Positions 33,621 to 44,944 of a stretch of DNA of 64,000 nt are shown here, piece after piece. Below the pieces are notes generated by a model, which was not told the DNA's origin, ran no database searches, and saw only the letters and a program-made list of their open reading frames with translations. Every line of letters begins with the position of its first letter. Positions within the stretch are counted from its first letter, which is position 1. The stretch lies in NCBI GenBank assembly GCA_005784505.1, contig VCAZ01000094.1, positions 1,733,693-1,797,692 on the forward strand. The letters are read 5' to 3'. Source of the stretch: Bagarius yarrelli (taxonomy: Eukaryota > Chordata > Actinopteri > Siluriformes > Sisoridae). Position numbers and translations under genes: made by a program.

Positions 33621-34305
33621 AAACACACAGAGAAGAGGAGAAGAGAAGAACAGATAAGAGTAGAAAAAAAAGAATACAAAAAAAGAAGAGTAGAGAATGG
33701 AAGAGTATAAAAGAAAAGATAAGAATGGAGAAAGAAAAAAAGGTAACAGAACGAAAGAGCAGAATGGAGAAGAAGAGTACAAAAGAAAAGATAAGAATGG
33801 AGAAAAATTAGAGAGGAGAAGAATAGAGAAGAAGAGTATAGAAGAAAAGAGAAGAATAAAGATAAAGAGTACAGAAGAAAAGAGGGAATAGAGAAAAAGA
33901 GTACAAAAGAAAAGAGAAGAATAGAGAAGAAGAGTACAGAAGAAAAGAGAAGAATAGAGAAAAAGGGTACAGAACGAAAGAGCAGAATGGAGAAGAAGAG
34001 AGTAGAATAGAGAAGAAGAGTTCAGAAGAAAAGAGAAGAAGAGAGAAGAATAGAGAAGAAGAGTACAGAAGAAAAGAGAGAGAGAAGAGAGAGAAGAAAA
34101 GAAGAGAAAGAAAAATGAGACGAAGAGAGAAAGAAGAGTACAGAAGAAAAGAGAAGAAGAGAGTAGAATAGAGAAGAAGAGTTCAGAAGAAAAGAGAAGA
34201 AGAGAGAAGAAGAGTACAGAAGAAAAGAGAAGAAGAGAGAAGAAAAGAGAAGAGAGAAGAGAGTACAGAAGAAAAGAGAAGAGAAGAGTAAAGAAAAGAA
34301 AAGCA
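33292..34305. repeat. (GAGAA)n polypurine array
   Basis: About 1 kb of nearly pure purine on the + strand: AGAGAAGAATAGAGAAGAAG and GTACAGAAGAAAAGAGAAGA units with recurring GTACAGAAG spacers about 40-50 bp apart. It is interrupted by the duplicated unique segment at 33541-33620. All apparent Lys/Glu/Arg or Phe/Leu/Ser frames are artefacts. Confidence 0.95.
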
Positions 34306-35599
34306 TTAATCAGTAAATATATTTAGTATCTATTAGTTTATATTAATGAATGTCCACATTTGCCGAATAGGAAAGAAAGAGCAGGTGTGATTTTCCCATA
34401 ATGCACCTAAGTTTGGGTCATGTGGAGCAGATGTGGAGCAGCAACAGGTTACATGATCACCTGATGTTTCATTCTCACACACTAAAGAGCTTCTTTATTA
34501 TAAAATGTTGCTAAAATTTGTCTTTAGATGTTTGCCTTATGTTTTTTATTCTTGAATTTCAGCGTTACCTCCTGAACCTAAATTTATACACAGGTCCACT
34601 AACCCAAGGTCCATGCAAATCTTATTTACCCCAAAAGTTTTATTTACCCCTTTTTTCGCATCATTCTTACATTGACCACATTTGGCAGACATCCTTCTTT
34701 AGAACGGTGGTCCTTCATCTTCTGATAAGTGATTCATCATCATTTCTAAGCTTTACTGCCCTTTTGCCCCGCTGCCCTGTCTGCCCAAAGTTTGGACACT
34801 TGAATTGTAAGGCATAAAAAAAGCAGCAGTATAGAGTCTAATCCCCGTGTCATTTATTCATTTCTTCCTTCTCCTTAGTTTCATGCCTCTTTTCTTCACT
34901 CCATTTCTTTCATCTTCGCCTTGTCAGATGTGATTTTCCTCTTCCTCTTCCTCTTCCTCTTAGAAACACACATCCTGTGATAACTTCTGATGAACCCAGC
35001 AGTGTTTACTGTTGGAACTGAAGCACCTCCACTCCACAGCCCATGGAGGAGTAATCCTGCGTAGCCGATGCGTTTGGACGGGGTCTCGTTTCCATGGTAA
35101 CTGGAATGATGTCAGCTGCCAGTTGGTAATGGAGACTCTCAGAACCATTAGCCGCTATCAGGTAGAATTATGGGTAAAAAAAAAAATCCACAACAGTGTG
35201 AGTGTGTATCATTACCAGCAGAGTCCAAGTAAAATGTGGTTAGGCAACAACAGAAACCAACCACACACACATACACACACACATACACACACACATGATA
35301 AGTTCTACAGTTTATTTGCACTGCTTTGACACCAAGTACAATTTATGCCACAATTTATTATAAAACAAAAAAAAAGGTTAGAAGGTTAGAAAGTACTCAA
35401 CAGTAGGAGGGGCGACAAGGTATTTACAAAGTACCCGGAGGGATGGGGTGTGGAGAGGAGGTACAAAAGAAAATCTACCCAGGTAAATTGGTTTATTGTA
35501 AGAAGGTGGCTGAGTAAGTTACTTTGAGGTGGAAGTTTATTGACAAGGAGTGATGGGAAGGAACAAAAGGAAATGGAAAAATATCTCTAGAGATGGGCT
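34306..35599. other. No gene recognised
   Basis: Includes a CTTCCT run (34937-34963), a mixed CA/TACA tract (35264-35297) and a GTTAGAAG duplication near 35376. A SINE tail-like ACATTTGGCAGACATCC sits at 34679. Open frames of about 100 codons lack recognisable domains. Confidence 0.4.
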
Positions 35600-36010
35600 G
35601 TGATATAAGGATACCGCCGTACCTTGACTTACGAGTGTCCCAACTAGTTTTTCGAGATACAAGCCGTCCCTTGGCTGATATTTTGCTTTGAGTTGCGAGC
35701 TAAACTTTGCATTACGAGCCCGCTTTAGACACCCAACTGCTAGTTGGTATAGCGAATGCTACAGTGTTTTTCTTTTCTTTCTCCCGTCCCGTCAACGCTT
35801 CACTCTCCAGTCCAGTTCATGGCGGTAATACACCATAAGTTGTCTTCTCAGCCGCCAATAAATGACACAAGAAGAAGAAGAAGAACGCCACACTGAACGC
35901 CGTAAGATCCGCCCAGCATCCTGTGTCTCACTTGATAGCTAGTCAGACATGCGCGTTAGCAAGTGGAGTCGTCTGATCTCCAAGGTAAGTACTGTACATT
36001 ATACTTAATA
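35600..36010 (+). mobile_element. Interspersed DNA repeat (family J), longest copy
   Basis: Left end ACCTTGACTTACGAGTGTCC and CGAGATACAAGCCGTCCC, with GAGTTGCGAGC. A central GGCGGTAATACACCATAAGT, CCGCCAATAAA and (GAA)n follow, then GCGTTAGCAAGTGGAGTCGT and a splice-donor-like AAGGTAAGTACTGTACAT. The right half recurs at 48885-49135 and the left half at 19775-19965. The structure suggests the 5' end of a DNA transposon with a spliced transcript. Confidence 0.6.
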
Positions 36011-36799
36011 AAGATGGAAAATATTTAAGGCATGTATGCAAAAAGACAGTGTGGAAAGAAGATACCCTAGAGGGCAGGGTGAATTATTACTGCAGCCCGA
36101 CAGTGTTACCCTACTGGGTATATTCTTATGGTACCGACTCTGTGCAGGGTAATGTGCTAAGACTCCACCAGAGGCAATGGAAATTTTGGCAAAACAACAC
36201 CGATAAAAAAGATATGAGGTGAGAAGTAAAGAAACACTGCCCCAGTTAGACAAGAAGCTTCAAAGGTGAGCCTACTTAAAAACCCCATCAGCGGTTGTTT
36301 ACATCATTTATTAACACGATGCATGAAATATTGACGAGGAGCCACGGGTGGTGAGATCAACATGACGCATGTGTAGCAATTAAAGGTGCTGTATAAACAC
36401 ATTTCCATCTGAAGTTGTTGTCAGTTTATCATCAGAAGGGAAAAAGCTGCAGGAGAAACATCAAGAACCTGCTGGGTGAAATATTAACAACGGCAGAATA
36501 ATGGAGCAAATAATCAGGTCCATGAGGACAAACCGGTGCAGGAGGAAACGCAGGTCATAATTCTTCTTATTACAGCGCCATCTACATCTCTAAGTGAGAA
36601 CTTTACAGAAGGTCAGTCTGAACCTCACACATTGATAATTAGTAAAAATCTCTTAATTACTGGATGAAGAGTTTTATATTAATCCACTGATCGTTTGTAA
36701 TTAAACCGCTCGTTAATAGAAAGTTCTAGCCTGTGAAATTAATTTATTCATTTAACAATCGTTAATTATAATTGTCTCTATATACAACCTGTCTTGCTC
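36011..36799. other. No gene recognised
   Basis: Unique sequence. At 36650-36780 there is an AT-rich stretch with several TAATTA/GTAATTAA homeodomain-like cores. No coding frame is supported. Confidence 0.4.
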
Positions 36800-36995
36800 T
36801 TTCTTCTAGAATTCTCTTCTCTCTGTTCTTCTGCGCAGGTTTTTCCACTGAATTGGGTCATGTGACTGTTTGGATTTGGTCATTCAGTTCCAATAGTATT
36901 AATGAGATCAGACACTAATGTTGAGGTGAGGAGGTCTGGGGTTCGGTCGGGGTTCCAGTTCATCCCAAAGGTGTTCAGTTTAAAGGGGTTTAAAG
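36800..36995 (-). mobile_element. Tc1-like transposon fragment (family D)
   Basis: Same segment as at 12.8 and 13.9 kb: GTTCTTCTGCGCAGG, GGGTCATGTGACTG, AGGTCTGGGGTTCGGTC, CCCAAAGGTGTTCAGTTTAA. It stops at AAAGGGGTTTA. Confidence 0.75.
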
Positions 36996-38157
36996 GAAAT
37001 GATAGGTCTCTGGATAAGGGTGACCACCGAAACACCAGTAATGTAAGTTCGGGTATAACTATTTTAAATACTAGATAAAAAGCTTTGTCTGCTTATAGTT
37101 TACTGTTTATGGTTTACTGACTAATAAAATGTTATTGAGTTTTACTCGACTTATACTGACAAATCAACCGACTTGGTTAAAGTTAAAGTCTCGCCGCTTT
37201 ATATTCACTACCGCACACATCTAAAATAAATAAATCAATTAAAGTATAAAGAAGTAAATAATTAAATAAACAAATAAACAACAAAGGAATAAAGTGAAAA
37301 AAATAAATCGTGCTGTAATTTATTTGTTTTTCTCTCGTTTTAGCAGTTCTGCTGTTCTTTAAGTGGAAAATATTTCTAGAAAATAGACCGGCTCATGTCG
37401 CTGTGTCGGCGTGTCTGCGTGGATGCTTCCTGAACCTCCTGTTAAACCTAAAGGTTCTGACTGTTTTTTTTTCTGCTCCAGTGAAGTTTGACCTTCAGAT
37501 CAGAAAAAAAAGTCATTGCAAGTGATTTCCTGTGCTGATAAAGTGTGTGTGTCGTGTGTGTGTGTGCGCGTGTGTCCTGTGCAGCTCGGAGATCTGCTTT
37601 CAAAGCAAAATCGCTTCCATTAAACATGACAGGAACATTCGGTGTCTCACACATACACACACTTCGAGCAGCGCAGACGGGCCGTGTCACATCACCCTGC
37701 CGTACAGACGAGCCCCGACGACATCATCACATCAAAACACAGCTCATTAAACACTATTAGCGTGCCATCAGAGTTAATGGAATCCCCTCTCGACTTCTAA
37801 ACAGCTTCAGGGTCACACATAAAGAGGAGAAAGCAGGAACGCCACGCTGCATAGAGCCATGGAGACCTAACAAACTCACAGTAACATGATGATGATGATG
37901 ATGATAATAAAGATGATGATAATCCTATATCTGTCTAGCTCAGAATTCTGTATTCGAGCTTCCTGATGGTGAGTTTGGGGGAAATTAAATCATTGGGAGG
38001 ATCGGGTTTCAAATTAAACAAGCTAATAGCTTTTACATGCAGATATTGAGTGAGAAATGAGCTGGATCGAATTAAACTAGTTCGATGGCAATAGAACTTC
38101 AGCTGGAACAGATTTAGAGTTTAAAGAAAGAACCTTTTAATGAAGTTAAGAGCTGTT
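36996..38157. other. No gene; unique sequence
   Basis: Contains AATAAATA-type patches (37225-37275), GT/CA tracts near 37545-37570, and a (GATGAT/GATAAT)n run at 37887-37922. The 37600-37870 part is GC-richer and repeat-free. Confidence 0.4.
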
Positions 38158-38292
38158 AAATATACACTTTATTACCAAACGTATGTGGATTCATTTCCAA
38201 ACCAATGGACATAAACATGGACCTGTTCCTCCTTTGCTGTTATATTAGACTCCAAACCTATTAGATGTTGGAGATGTTGGCTGTGGGAATAA
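38158..38292 (+). mobile_element. Tc1-like left-end fragment
   Basis: ATACACTTTATTACCAAACG, GGACATAAACATGGACCTGT, CCTCCTTTGCTGTTATATTA and TAGATGTTGGAG follow the order of the left end of fish Tc1-like MITEs: outer TIR, then the segment before the transposase region. No right end is found nearby. Confidence 0.6.
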
Positions 38293-38554
38293 ACAGACTG
38301 TCAAAATGAAATAACTGAGATTTCCACATGTCGGACAGAGAAGGAAAAATAAAATGACCTCACCTCCACCTAGAAATCCCGTTTGAGCCGCCAAAACTAG
38401 AATCTAGTTTTGTAGTCCATAAGATAAGGAGTTCTGCTGCAGCTGTCTCATTTCAGCACAATGGAAAGAAATCACTGAGACATACAAGAGTTCAGAAAAA
38501 AGTCACCTATTTATTACTTTAGAAAGAAGAAATATTTATCCACAAAATAAATGG

Positions 38555-38795
38555 TATATCTGGGTACTCGGTTTTCTCCCACAGTCTCCCTATAGATGAT
38601 AGGTTGATGGGTGATAGGGTGATTTTCAATTGGCCATAAAACTTAGTGTAAGTGTGTGTGAGTGTGTGGTCCTGTGATGGACTGGTGATCTGTCCAGGGT
38701 AACCCATGCCTTTCACCCAATAACAGCTGGGATAGACTTCAGCAGATCCCCATGACCCTGATAAGGAATAAGCAGGTATAGACAATGGATGGACA
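38555..38795 (+). mobile_element. V-SINE, 5'-truncated
   Basis: TTTTCTCCCACAGTCTCCCT, CCTGTGATGGACTGGTGATC, TGTCCAGGGTAACCC, CAATAACAGCTGGGATAGAC, CTTCAGCAGATCCCC and GCAGGTATAGACAATGGATG. The head is missing. Confidence 0.8.
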
Positions 38796-39387
38796 TTTAC
38801 ACAATTGTCCATTACTCCATAACTCCAATAGAAAGGAAGATGCCCTTTTGACCCTAGAAAGCAGCTTTGGAGGACTACATTTACTACTTTACTACTTTCA
38901 CACAGGCCTTCACATTTTGCACCCTGGCATTAAAGTTTAACTTGAAGCAAACATTATATTTTTCTTACCTCAGCAACAACAAACAAAACAGGAATCAAAC
39001 CGAAGTCTGGAATCCTGCTGAAAAACCCGAATCAGAGATAAGAACCATTGAGATATCCTCCTGACCACCACCAATGAAAGAGCTTTTGGTCAGGAGAAGG
39101 TGGTGAACAGAATAGTCTCCAGGAGAATGTTTGAATGTTTCAGTCCTGTTCTTTGTTGGTGTCTTTGATTCTCCAGATGTGGAATTAATTCTCTGGTATC
39201 TCTTAGCTCAGTGTAATGGATTATGCAGTGTTGCTGCTGGTGGCTGTGTTCATATGCCATGATTTTAGAATAAACATTGAGTATCAGTGTGTGTCATCAG
39301 CTAAGTACAACCTAAAGCTCTGTTATTTCCTGCTGCTTGAAATTCACTGAGGTTTTGGTTCTGTTCTTTTTTTTTTCTTCCGCTGCT
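38796..39387. other. No gene recognised
   Basis: Unclassified AT-rich sequence with short random open frames only. Confidence 0.4.
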
Positions 39388-39541
39388 GCAGGATACCACA
39401 TTTCCACTGGGATCGATGCCAGGCTGGTGCTAAAGCTGGAGGCCAAGTTTGTTAATTTGTTCTGAACCAGATGGCTTTTGTACTGGCAGGGATCAGAACC
39501 TGCTACGTCACCAACATTTGACCAGACTTGCTTGCTATTTC

Positions 39542-39590
<49 letters not shown>

Positions 39591-39800
39591 AAATCTGTAT
39601 TATTTTTCAAGTTTTCTTTTACTTGTTATTCGATTCCTGGGTGAATCAGTTAAACTCTGTGGTTGCCATTTTCCCACTTATTCCTCATCAACAGGTTTTT
39701 TATATGATGATACTTTCTAGTTATTTGCTGGTGGTCCTGATAGTGAGAAGAGCGTTGATCTCCTCTGTCAATCACTAATGAGTTCCTTATGTTGGTAGAA
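39388..39800 (+). mobile_element. Interspersed repeat, family H, with (CT)n expansion
   Basis: Left part CATTTCCACTGGGATCGATG and CAGGCTGGTGCTAAAGCTGG; right part GGTGGTCCTGATAGTGAGAA and CACTAATGAGTTCC. A CT run of about 22 units sits inside (39546-39588). Same family as 17385 and 62512. Confidence 0.6.
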
Positions 39801-40565
39801 GCTCCGCCCACTGATGTCACAAGACATTTTTCAATTGAATAGCAGTAAGAAAAAACTTTAGCTTTTCATTTCAAAATGTGTAAAGCACCTAAAGGAAGAA
39901 CCTAATGCATGTTTTAACAGAATCCCCAGCAAGTTTTTATAGCTATAAAACTCTTGGCTGAAGCCTCCGTGGCCGGATGGGTGCTTTACCATCGTTAAAC
40001 AGTCCTATAAGAAGAAAGACTGAACTTTCAGCTCCCTGTAGAGAACTTAAATAAAGAGCTGATGCGGCAGTATCTCGCCCACAGAGCATCTGACGCATTC
40101 TAGACACAGAAGAGATTGCAGGACCGTTCTTCCATAGTTACAGCACAAACTGATTCATGATATCGCTGTTACAGTTTTTATTAGCGCAGTTAACTTCCCA
40201 TAAATAACAGCAAACCATGCTTCAAACTGCACTTTACAGCAACCACACAGTCTCCAAATGACACTTCCTTTGCTGGTGATATTCCGGTTACACCAAAAAC
40301 CATGACAATAAATCAATCCATAAGCCATAAATGTGCAAAACATTAATGAAACGAGTTTCTGTAACCATAAAACCACTGAAGCAGAAAAACTTTAGATTGC
40401 ACTTAATACAGCATTGTCCTAAAGGTTTTCCACCATGTTTATGGTGTCCAGGATTTGCTAAACTTTTAATGCCCGATCATTAAAATGTTGTTTAAATTTA
40501 TTTGGCTCTGCGAACAATTCAAGCTGACTCCAATTTATATGTTACAATTTTATTGAATAATTTCA
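39801..40565. other. No gene recognised
   Basis: Unique-looking sequence. A minus-strand frame of 73 codons (40155-40376) has no recognisable motif. Confidence 0.4.
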
Positions 40566-40715
40566 ATTACGACAGCAAGGTGGCTTAGTGGTTAGCACTG
40601 TTTCCTCACAGCAACTCAACTGCTAGTAGGCATAGTGAACGAAGCCACGAAGATAGCCACGAAGGTCCCAGGATAGATTCCCGGGCATGGAAGGGGGCAG
40701 GGCCTTTCGTTGTGC
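40566..40715 (+). mobile_element. V-SINE head with internal insertion
   Basis: Starts GACAGCAAGGTGGCTTAGTG, GTTAGCACTGTTTCCTCACA, GCAA, then about 50 bp of foreign sequence (40614-40662). It then resumes with GAAGGTCCCAGGATAGATTC, CCGGGCA. The insert includes CAACTGCTAGTAGGCATAGT, which resembles part of family J at 35738. Confidence 0.65.
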
Positions 40716-41596
40716 TATACTGTGTGTTCTATGTGCACAATGTGTTCAGCACAATTACAAACTGAAAAATACAAGAAGGGTCATTGCAATTTGGATGTTT
40801 CCACATTAAACTTATTGCCTTGCATAAACAATGCAGTTATCTCACTAAGAGTTTTAGGTGAGGATGACTTGTTACCTGTAAACCAATGATCTTTGCTCTT
40901 AAGAAGCAGACAAAAATTAAGGTGGTGGTCTACCCCTACACAGTGACCATGCATTTAACTTAGCCTTGAGATATGCAATGGACAGTATGATTTTTATACT
41001 TTTCATGGCTAACTTCAGCTAGTAATTTATCTAACTGTGATTGAAGATCCTGAATCCTTGCCTCGGACATTTAGTCTTCTACATTTTTTTAATGTAATTC
41101 TTCACATTTGGCATCCTCACATGAAGATAAATGGGTCATCAAATCACGTAGCCAAGTACAGCTTATGAAGTTGAAAGCCTCAATTATTTCATCATACGTC
41201 TTTTGATGTTTGCTAATTAGGTTCCACTGTTTGAACATTTCAGCATTTGAACATCTAGTATCAATATTTCCTTTCCTGAGTTTGCACAAGGTAAACTCGG
41301 CCTTTTTGATCTGTGAAGCAATACATCACTTTCATTAGAAATTTTCCCTTTCATCTCTGATGAGATAATCTGAATGTTGTCAGGATGTTGCACAATAATG
41401 GGACTTTTGAAGCTACTTACAACCTTCAAATTTTTTTATTATGTAAAATGGAGAATGAAATCATACTTGTCCACTCTGTGGTCAGATGGCCAAATTTAAT
41501 CTATTCACAAGATCAACTATCCTAACCAAATTTTAACCAAATTAAAAAAACTCACTGCAAGGGATCCCGGGTTTCGGCACCATCTGTAAGGGTAGT
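40716..41596. other. No gene recognised
   Basis: AT-rich sequence with two overlapping minus-strand frames (66 and 70 codons at 41089-41429). Their peptides (Cys/Lys-rich) resemble a decayed transposon protein more than a host exon, but I cannot name a family. Confidence 0.35.
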
Positions 41597-41794
41597 TTAC
41601 CTACAGCAAGATGTCCAAACTCGGTCCTGGAGGGCAGAGTTTAGCTCGAATCCTAATCAAACACATCTGAACTGACTAATCAAGATCTTGCTAGGTACCC
41701 ATATAACTTACAGGTAGGCGTGTTGAGGCAAGTTGGAGCTAAACTTTGCAGGGCCCCGGCCCTTCAAGACCGAGTTTGGTACCCCTGACCTGCA
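41597..41794. mobile_element. Palindromic MITE, probably hAT-type
   Basis: Imperfect inverted repeat. The left arm is CCAAACTCGGTCCTGGAGGG..TTTAGCTCGAATCCTAATCA; the right arm is GTTGGAGCTAAACTTTGCAG..CGGCCCTTCAAGACCGAGTT. It has a short interior and no coding capacity. The layout matches widespread fish hAT-like MITEs (established pattern; the superfamily here is inferred). Confidence 0.7.
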
Positions 41795-42184
41795 GGTTCA
41801 GGCTGTAAGATTGTTGAAAACTGGAAAAACTTTATCAGCACAATGGTATAATACTGTACATTTCTTGTCTATACCACCAACTGCCACTTAAACCTACGAC
41901 AGACAAAAACAGAATTGGAATAGATAAACATATGGGAGAGGGTTGCTGTTGAGTGACTAGATTGTATTGCAACAGGTAGCAAGACTAGTTAGCACATAAT
42001 TTATACTCAAAATGGTTTAATGTAAATTTATGTTATAGTCACACAAGATGAAATAGTGTGATAGATAAAGAATAGATGGATGAAGAATAGTAAAATATGG
42101 ACAGAAAATTGTACCCAGCATGTTTGTAAAATGTTACCTGGGAAATAAAAAGAGGGAGAGATAGAGAGAAAAAGAAGGGGATAA

Positions 42185-42216
<32 letters not shown>

Positions 42217-42539
42217 CAAGAAAGAGGAGAGTCAGAGCAAAAAGAGATCCAGAGCACTTGTTAAAACCTTCTTTTATTTCTTCCTTGACCATGTGACTAG
42301 GAACATTCAAACTGACCAATCAGCAAATTACATTTTCACCCACTGTGTTGTAAGACGTGACCCTTAGAAGACCTCCAATGTATACACATGTTGTCTTACA
42401 AAACCCATCTTTTTCTAAAATACCTTGCTCTTGACATCTAAAAAAAAAACAAAAAAAAAAAAAAAACACACCCTTACTCTATTCAACAGGTTTTTTGTTG
42501 TTGCACCTTTTTTGTGATCTATTATCAGCATTGAGATGT
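41795..42539. other. No gene; GA tract and A-rich tract
   Basis: (GA)n with GGGA interruptions at 42150-42216, and an A-rich run at 42440-42466. Nothing coding is supported. Confidence 0.6.
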
Positions 42540-42628
42540 TTTTGATGTAACTTAAAGCACTTCTTGTACGTCGCTCTGGACAAGAGCGTCTGCTAAATGC
42601 TCCAAATGTAAATGTAAATGTAAATGAT
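42540..42628 (+). mobile_element. UnaL2-type LINE/SINE 3' tail
   Basis: Clear example of the 3' recognition element. CGTCGCTCTGGACAAGAGCG can pair CGCTCT with AGAGCG around a GGACA loop, followed by TCTGCTAAATGCTCCAAATG and TGTAAA repeats. No SINE body is attached, so it may be the end of a decayed LINE or SINE. Confidence 0.75.
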
Positions 42629-43521
42629 GGGTCCTAACAATTGTTAGTAAGCTTTCTAAGTTTGATTTGTGGGTCTACCAGAATCTGCCACATCACCTGT
42701 CAAGCTTTTCTTGTCAAAACAATGTAAATTGTCAACTCAGCCCCTCAGTGAATCCAGTCTCGTCTCTGCTCCATTCTATAGATGCTGATTGGATCCTGCT
42801 ACAAATCAGAGCTTCATTCAAATCCAGAAAGCATCGCAGGAGTGTGTGTGTGTGTGATAGTGATCGCAGCCCAGCGGGAAGACGTTCAGTCCTGCTTCAG
42901 ATATAGAGCTGGAACTAATTAGGGACTTCGCTAATGGAAATTCTTCCCTGGACGTCTTGTTCTACTGAGACACAGCACTTTTTGTGTGTTTGGAAAATCA
43001 GATTTATAAACAGATTTGCTTGAGTAATGTGTAAGTGATAGTTTGGTGTTGTCGTTTCGTGTCAGATGCACCTTGGGAATTTATTCATAAGTTGTTTTCA
43101 GGATGTGTTTTGCATACAGATATAATTCAACCCAGATTTTTTCACCGCATCTTCTGGTGATGGAGATGATAAAACATCCGGAGGTCTACAGGGGTTTAAA
43201 CTGTATAACATAATTAGTACATCCTGTACTTTCAGTCACGCCTTGTCATGATTAAACCACAGTAGCTATAAGCACCCCATCAGCATGTTGTATTATTTCA
43301 TTATTTCTTCACTGTAACCAAGAAAGAGAGAAAGAACTCCAATAACAGATATCATGCCAAGAGGATTGCTTAACGGCCCCACAGTGGTAGTTTGGTATCA
43401 GTGGGGCCTAAACACAAATATTCCAGTTCAACAACCCAGATCAATAACCGTTCAAGATATCACTACCCCACTACTCCTAAAGATTCTTAGGCAAATGGTG
43501 TTGGGTAATGGTGGCAGTAAG
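42629..43521. other. No gene recognised
   Basis: Unclassified. Short plus-strand frames (79 codons at 42667; 68 codons at 43354) have no recognisable domain. Confidence 0.4.
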
Positions 43522-43712
43522 AGATGGGGTAGCTCAGTGATTAAGGTGTCGCATTCCTAATCAAAAAATCATGGATCATTTCTCAGGACTACCAAACTGC
43601 CACTTGTGGGCCCCATAGCAATGCCCTTAACCCTCACATGCTCATATGGATGAAGCAAGTAAATGTAAGTCCCTCTGGGTAAGAGTGTCTGCCAAAAGAT
43701 ATAAATGTAAGG
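43522..43712 (+). mobile_element. Family A SINE, full length but diverged
   Basis: Head GGGGTAGCTCAGTGATTAAG, body GTGGGCCCCATAGCAATGCC, CTTAACCCTCACATGCTCAT, tail GTAAGTCCCTCTGGGTAAGA followed by TATAAATGTAA. Confidence 0.8.
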
Positions 43713-44084
43713 TGCCATAATCATTTACCTAAAATGTGCACACACACACACACACACACAAAAAAACACACTTCAGGCTGTAAGCAATCTTCTCTGAAAT
43801 ACAGGACAACTTTATGCTCTAGGTGAGGGCTGTGAGCACATGAATCTTTTACCTACTGTCGATATTTGGGGCAACAAATAAAGAAGGATGGATTGGGGCA
43901 GTTCTTCTACACTCCAGTCCTGCAGACGGACATGATGATGTGCACAGTCTCAAGGTCTCCTAACACCCAACACAGCAAAGCTAAATCAGAAAGTGCTGAA
44001 TAAATAATCCAGAAAGAATACAATGTGTTTGACTCTGGGAAACTTTAAAGTTATAAAGACAGAATAAATTGGACTGCTGAACAG

Positions 44085-44205
44085 AATCTGATGAGTTCAA
44101 TTCCTGGGACCAACAAGCTGCAACTGCTGGGCCCCTGAGCAAGGCCCTTAACCCTCAACTGCTCAAATGGATTAGAAAATGGATATATGTAAGTGGTAAG
44201 TGCCA
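44085..44205 (+). mobile_element. Family A SINE, partial
   Basis: B-box region GATGAGTTCAATTCCTGGGA, body CTGGGCCCCTGAGCAAGGCC, CTTAACCCTCAACTGCTC. The tail is almost gone (ATATGTAAGTGG). Confidence 0.7.
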
Positions 44206-44273
44206 TATCCCAGCTTGGGAAGTTGGAATTAGAACACAGGTTTGTTATGATACAGTACCTTTAGTGTGGATAG

Positions 44274-44375
44274 TGAGCCAAGGGCCTTGCTCAAGGGCCC
44301 CACAGCGGCAGTCTGACAGTGGTGAGAACAACCCAAAGATTTAACTGCTTGTGCCAGCACTGAACCATCATTTGT
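44274..44375 (-). mobile_element. Family A SINE, partial
   Basis: Minus strand: body GTGGGGCCCTTGAGCAAGGC (complement of 44283-44302) and the decayed head TTAAATCTTTGGGTTGTTCT. The tail is not recognisable. Confidence 0.65.
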
Positions 44376-44577
44376 CTCAAACTCTTAAAAGTGCCATAAC
44401 CATGTACCTAAAAATGTTTAGGGAAATCATACGACAGCTCTGATTGGCTGTAAACTTTGAGGATGTCCCACCTCTTTATTCTAGTTTAAGCAACAAATTG
44501 TGCTAATTAGTGCAACAAACCGTGCTAATTAGAAAAGTGCTGCATGTTATCTCATTGTTTATTTGAAGCGCCTCATT

Positions 44578-44622
44578 GATGATAATGATAATGATGATGA
44601 TGATGATGATGATGATGATGTC
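44578..44622. repeat. (GAT)n trinucleotide run
   Basis: GATGATAATGATAATGATG followed by uninterrupted GATGAT units. Confidence 0.9.
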
Positions 44623-44944
44623 AAACCCATTTTTCTATTTTCTAAACCAAATTAGGTTACGTCACTGCCAAAAGCGGTAAACATCTGATATGCTTTTAGG
44701 TGTGACTGTTACAGAGATCTTAGGCTCCTCTGGGAATCACTATGACTGGTCCTACATAAATCCGGTTCTGTTCTCCACCTCAGAGCTTTATGTCCCTTAG
44801 TGACTTCACTCAGTAGGAGCTCTGAGTCTCACATTCACCTTTGCTGAGTTATTGTGTTGACAGGGCTGAAAGTTTAAAAGGAAAAAAGTCACTTTGAAGA
44901 AAATACGTTAGAGCATGTGATGGAAGTGTTGTTTTCAGTTATTT

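Noticed and set aside
33146..34306. Charged or Phe/Leu/Ser-rich open frames
   Set aside because: Products of the GAGAA purine array; frame-independent and without known motifs.
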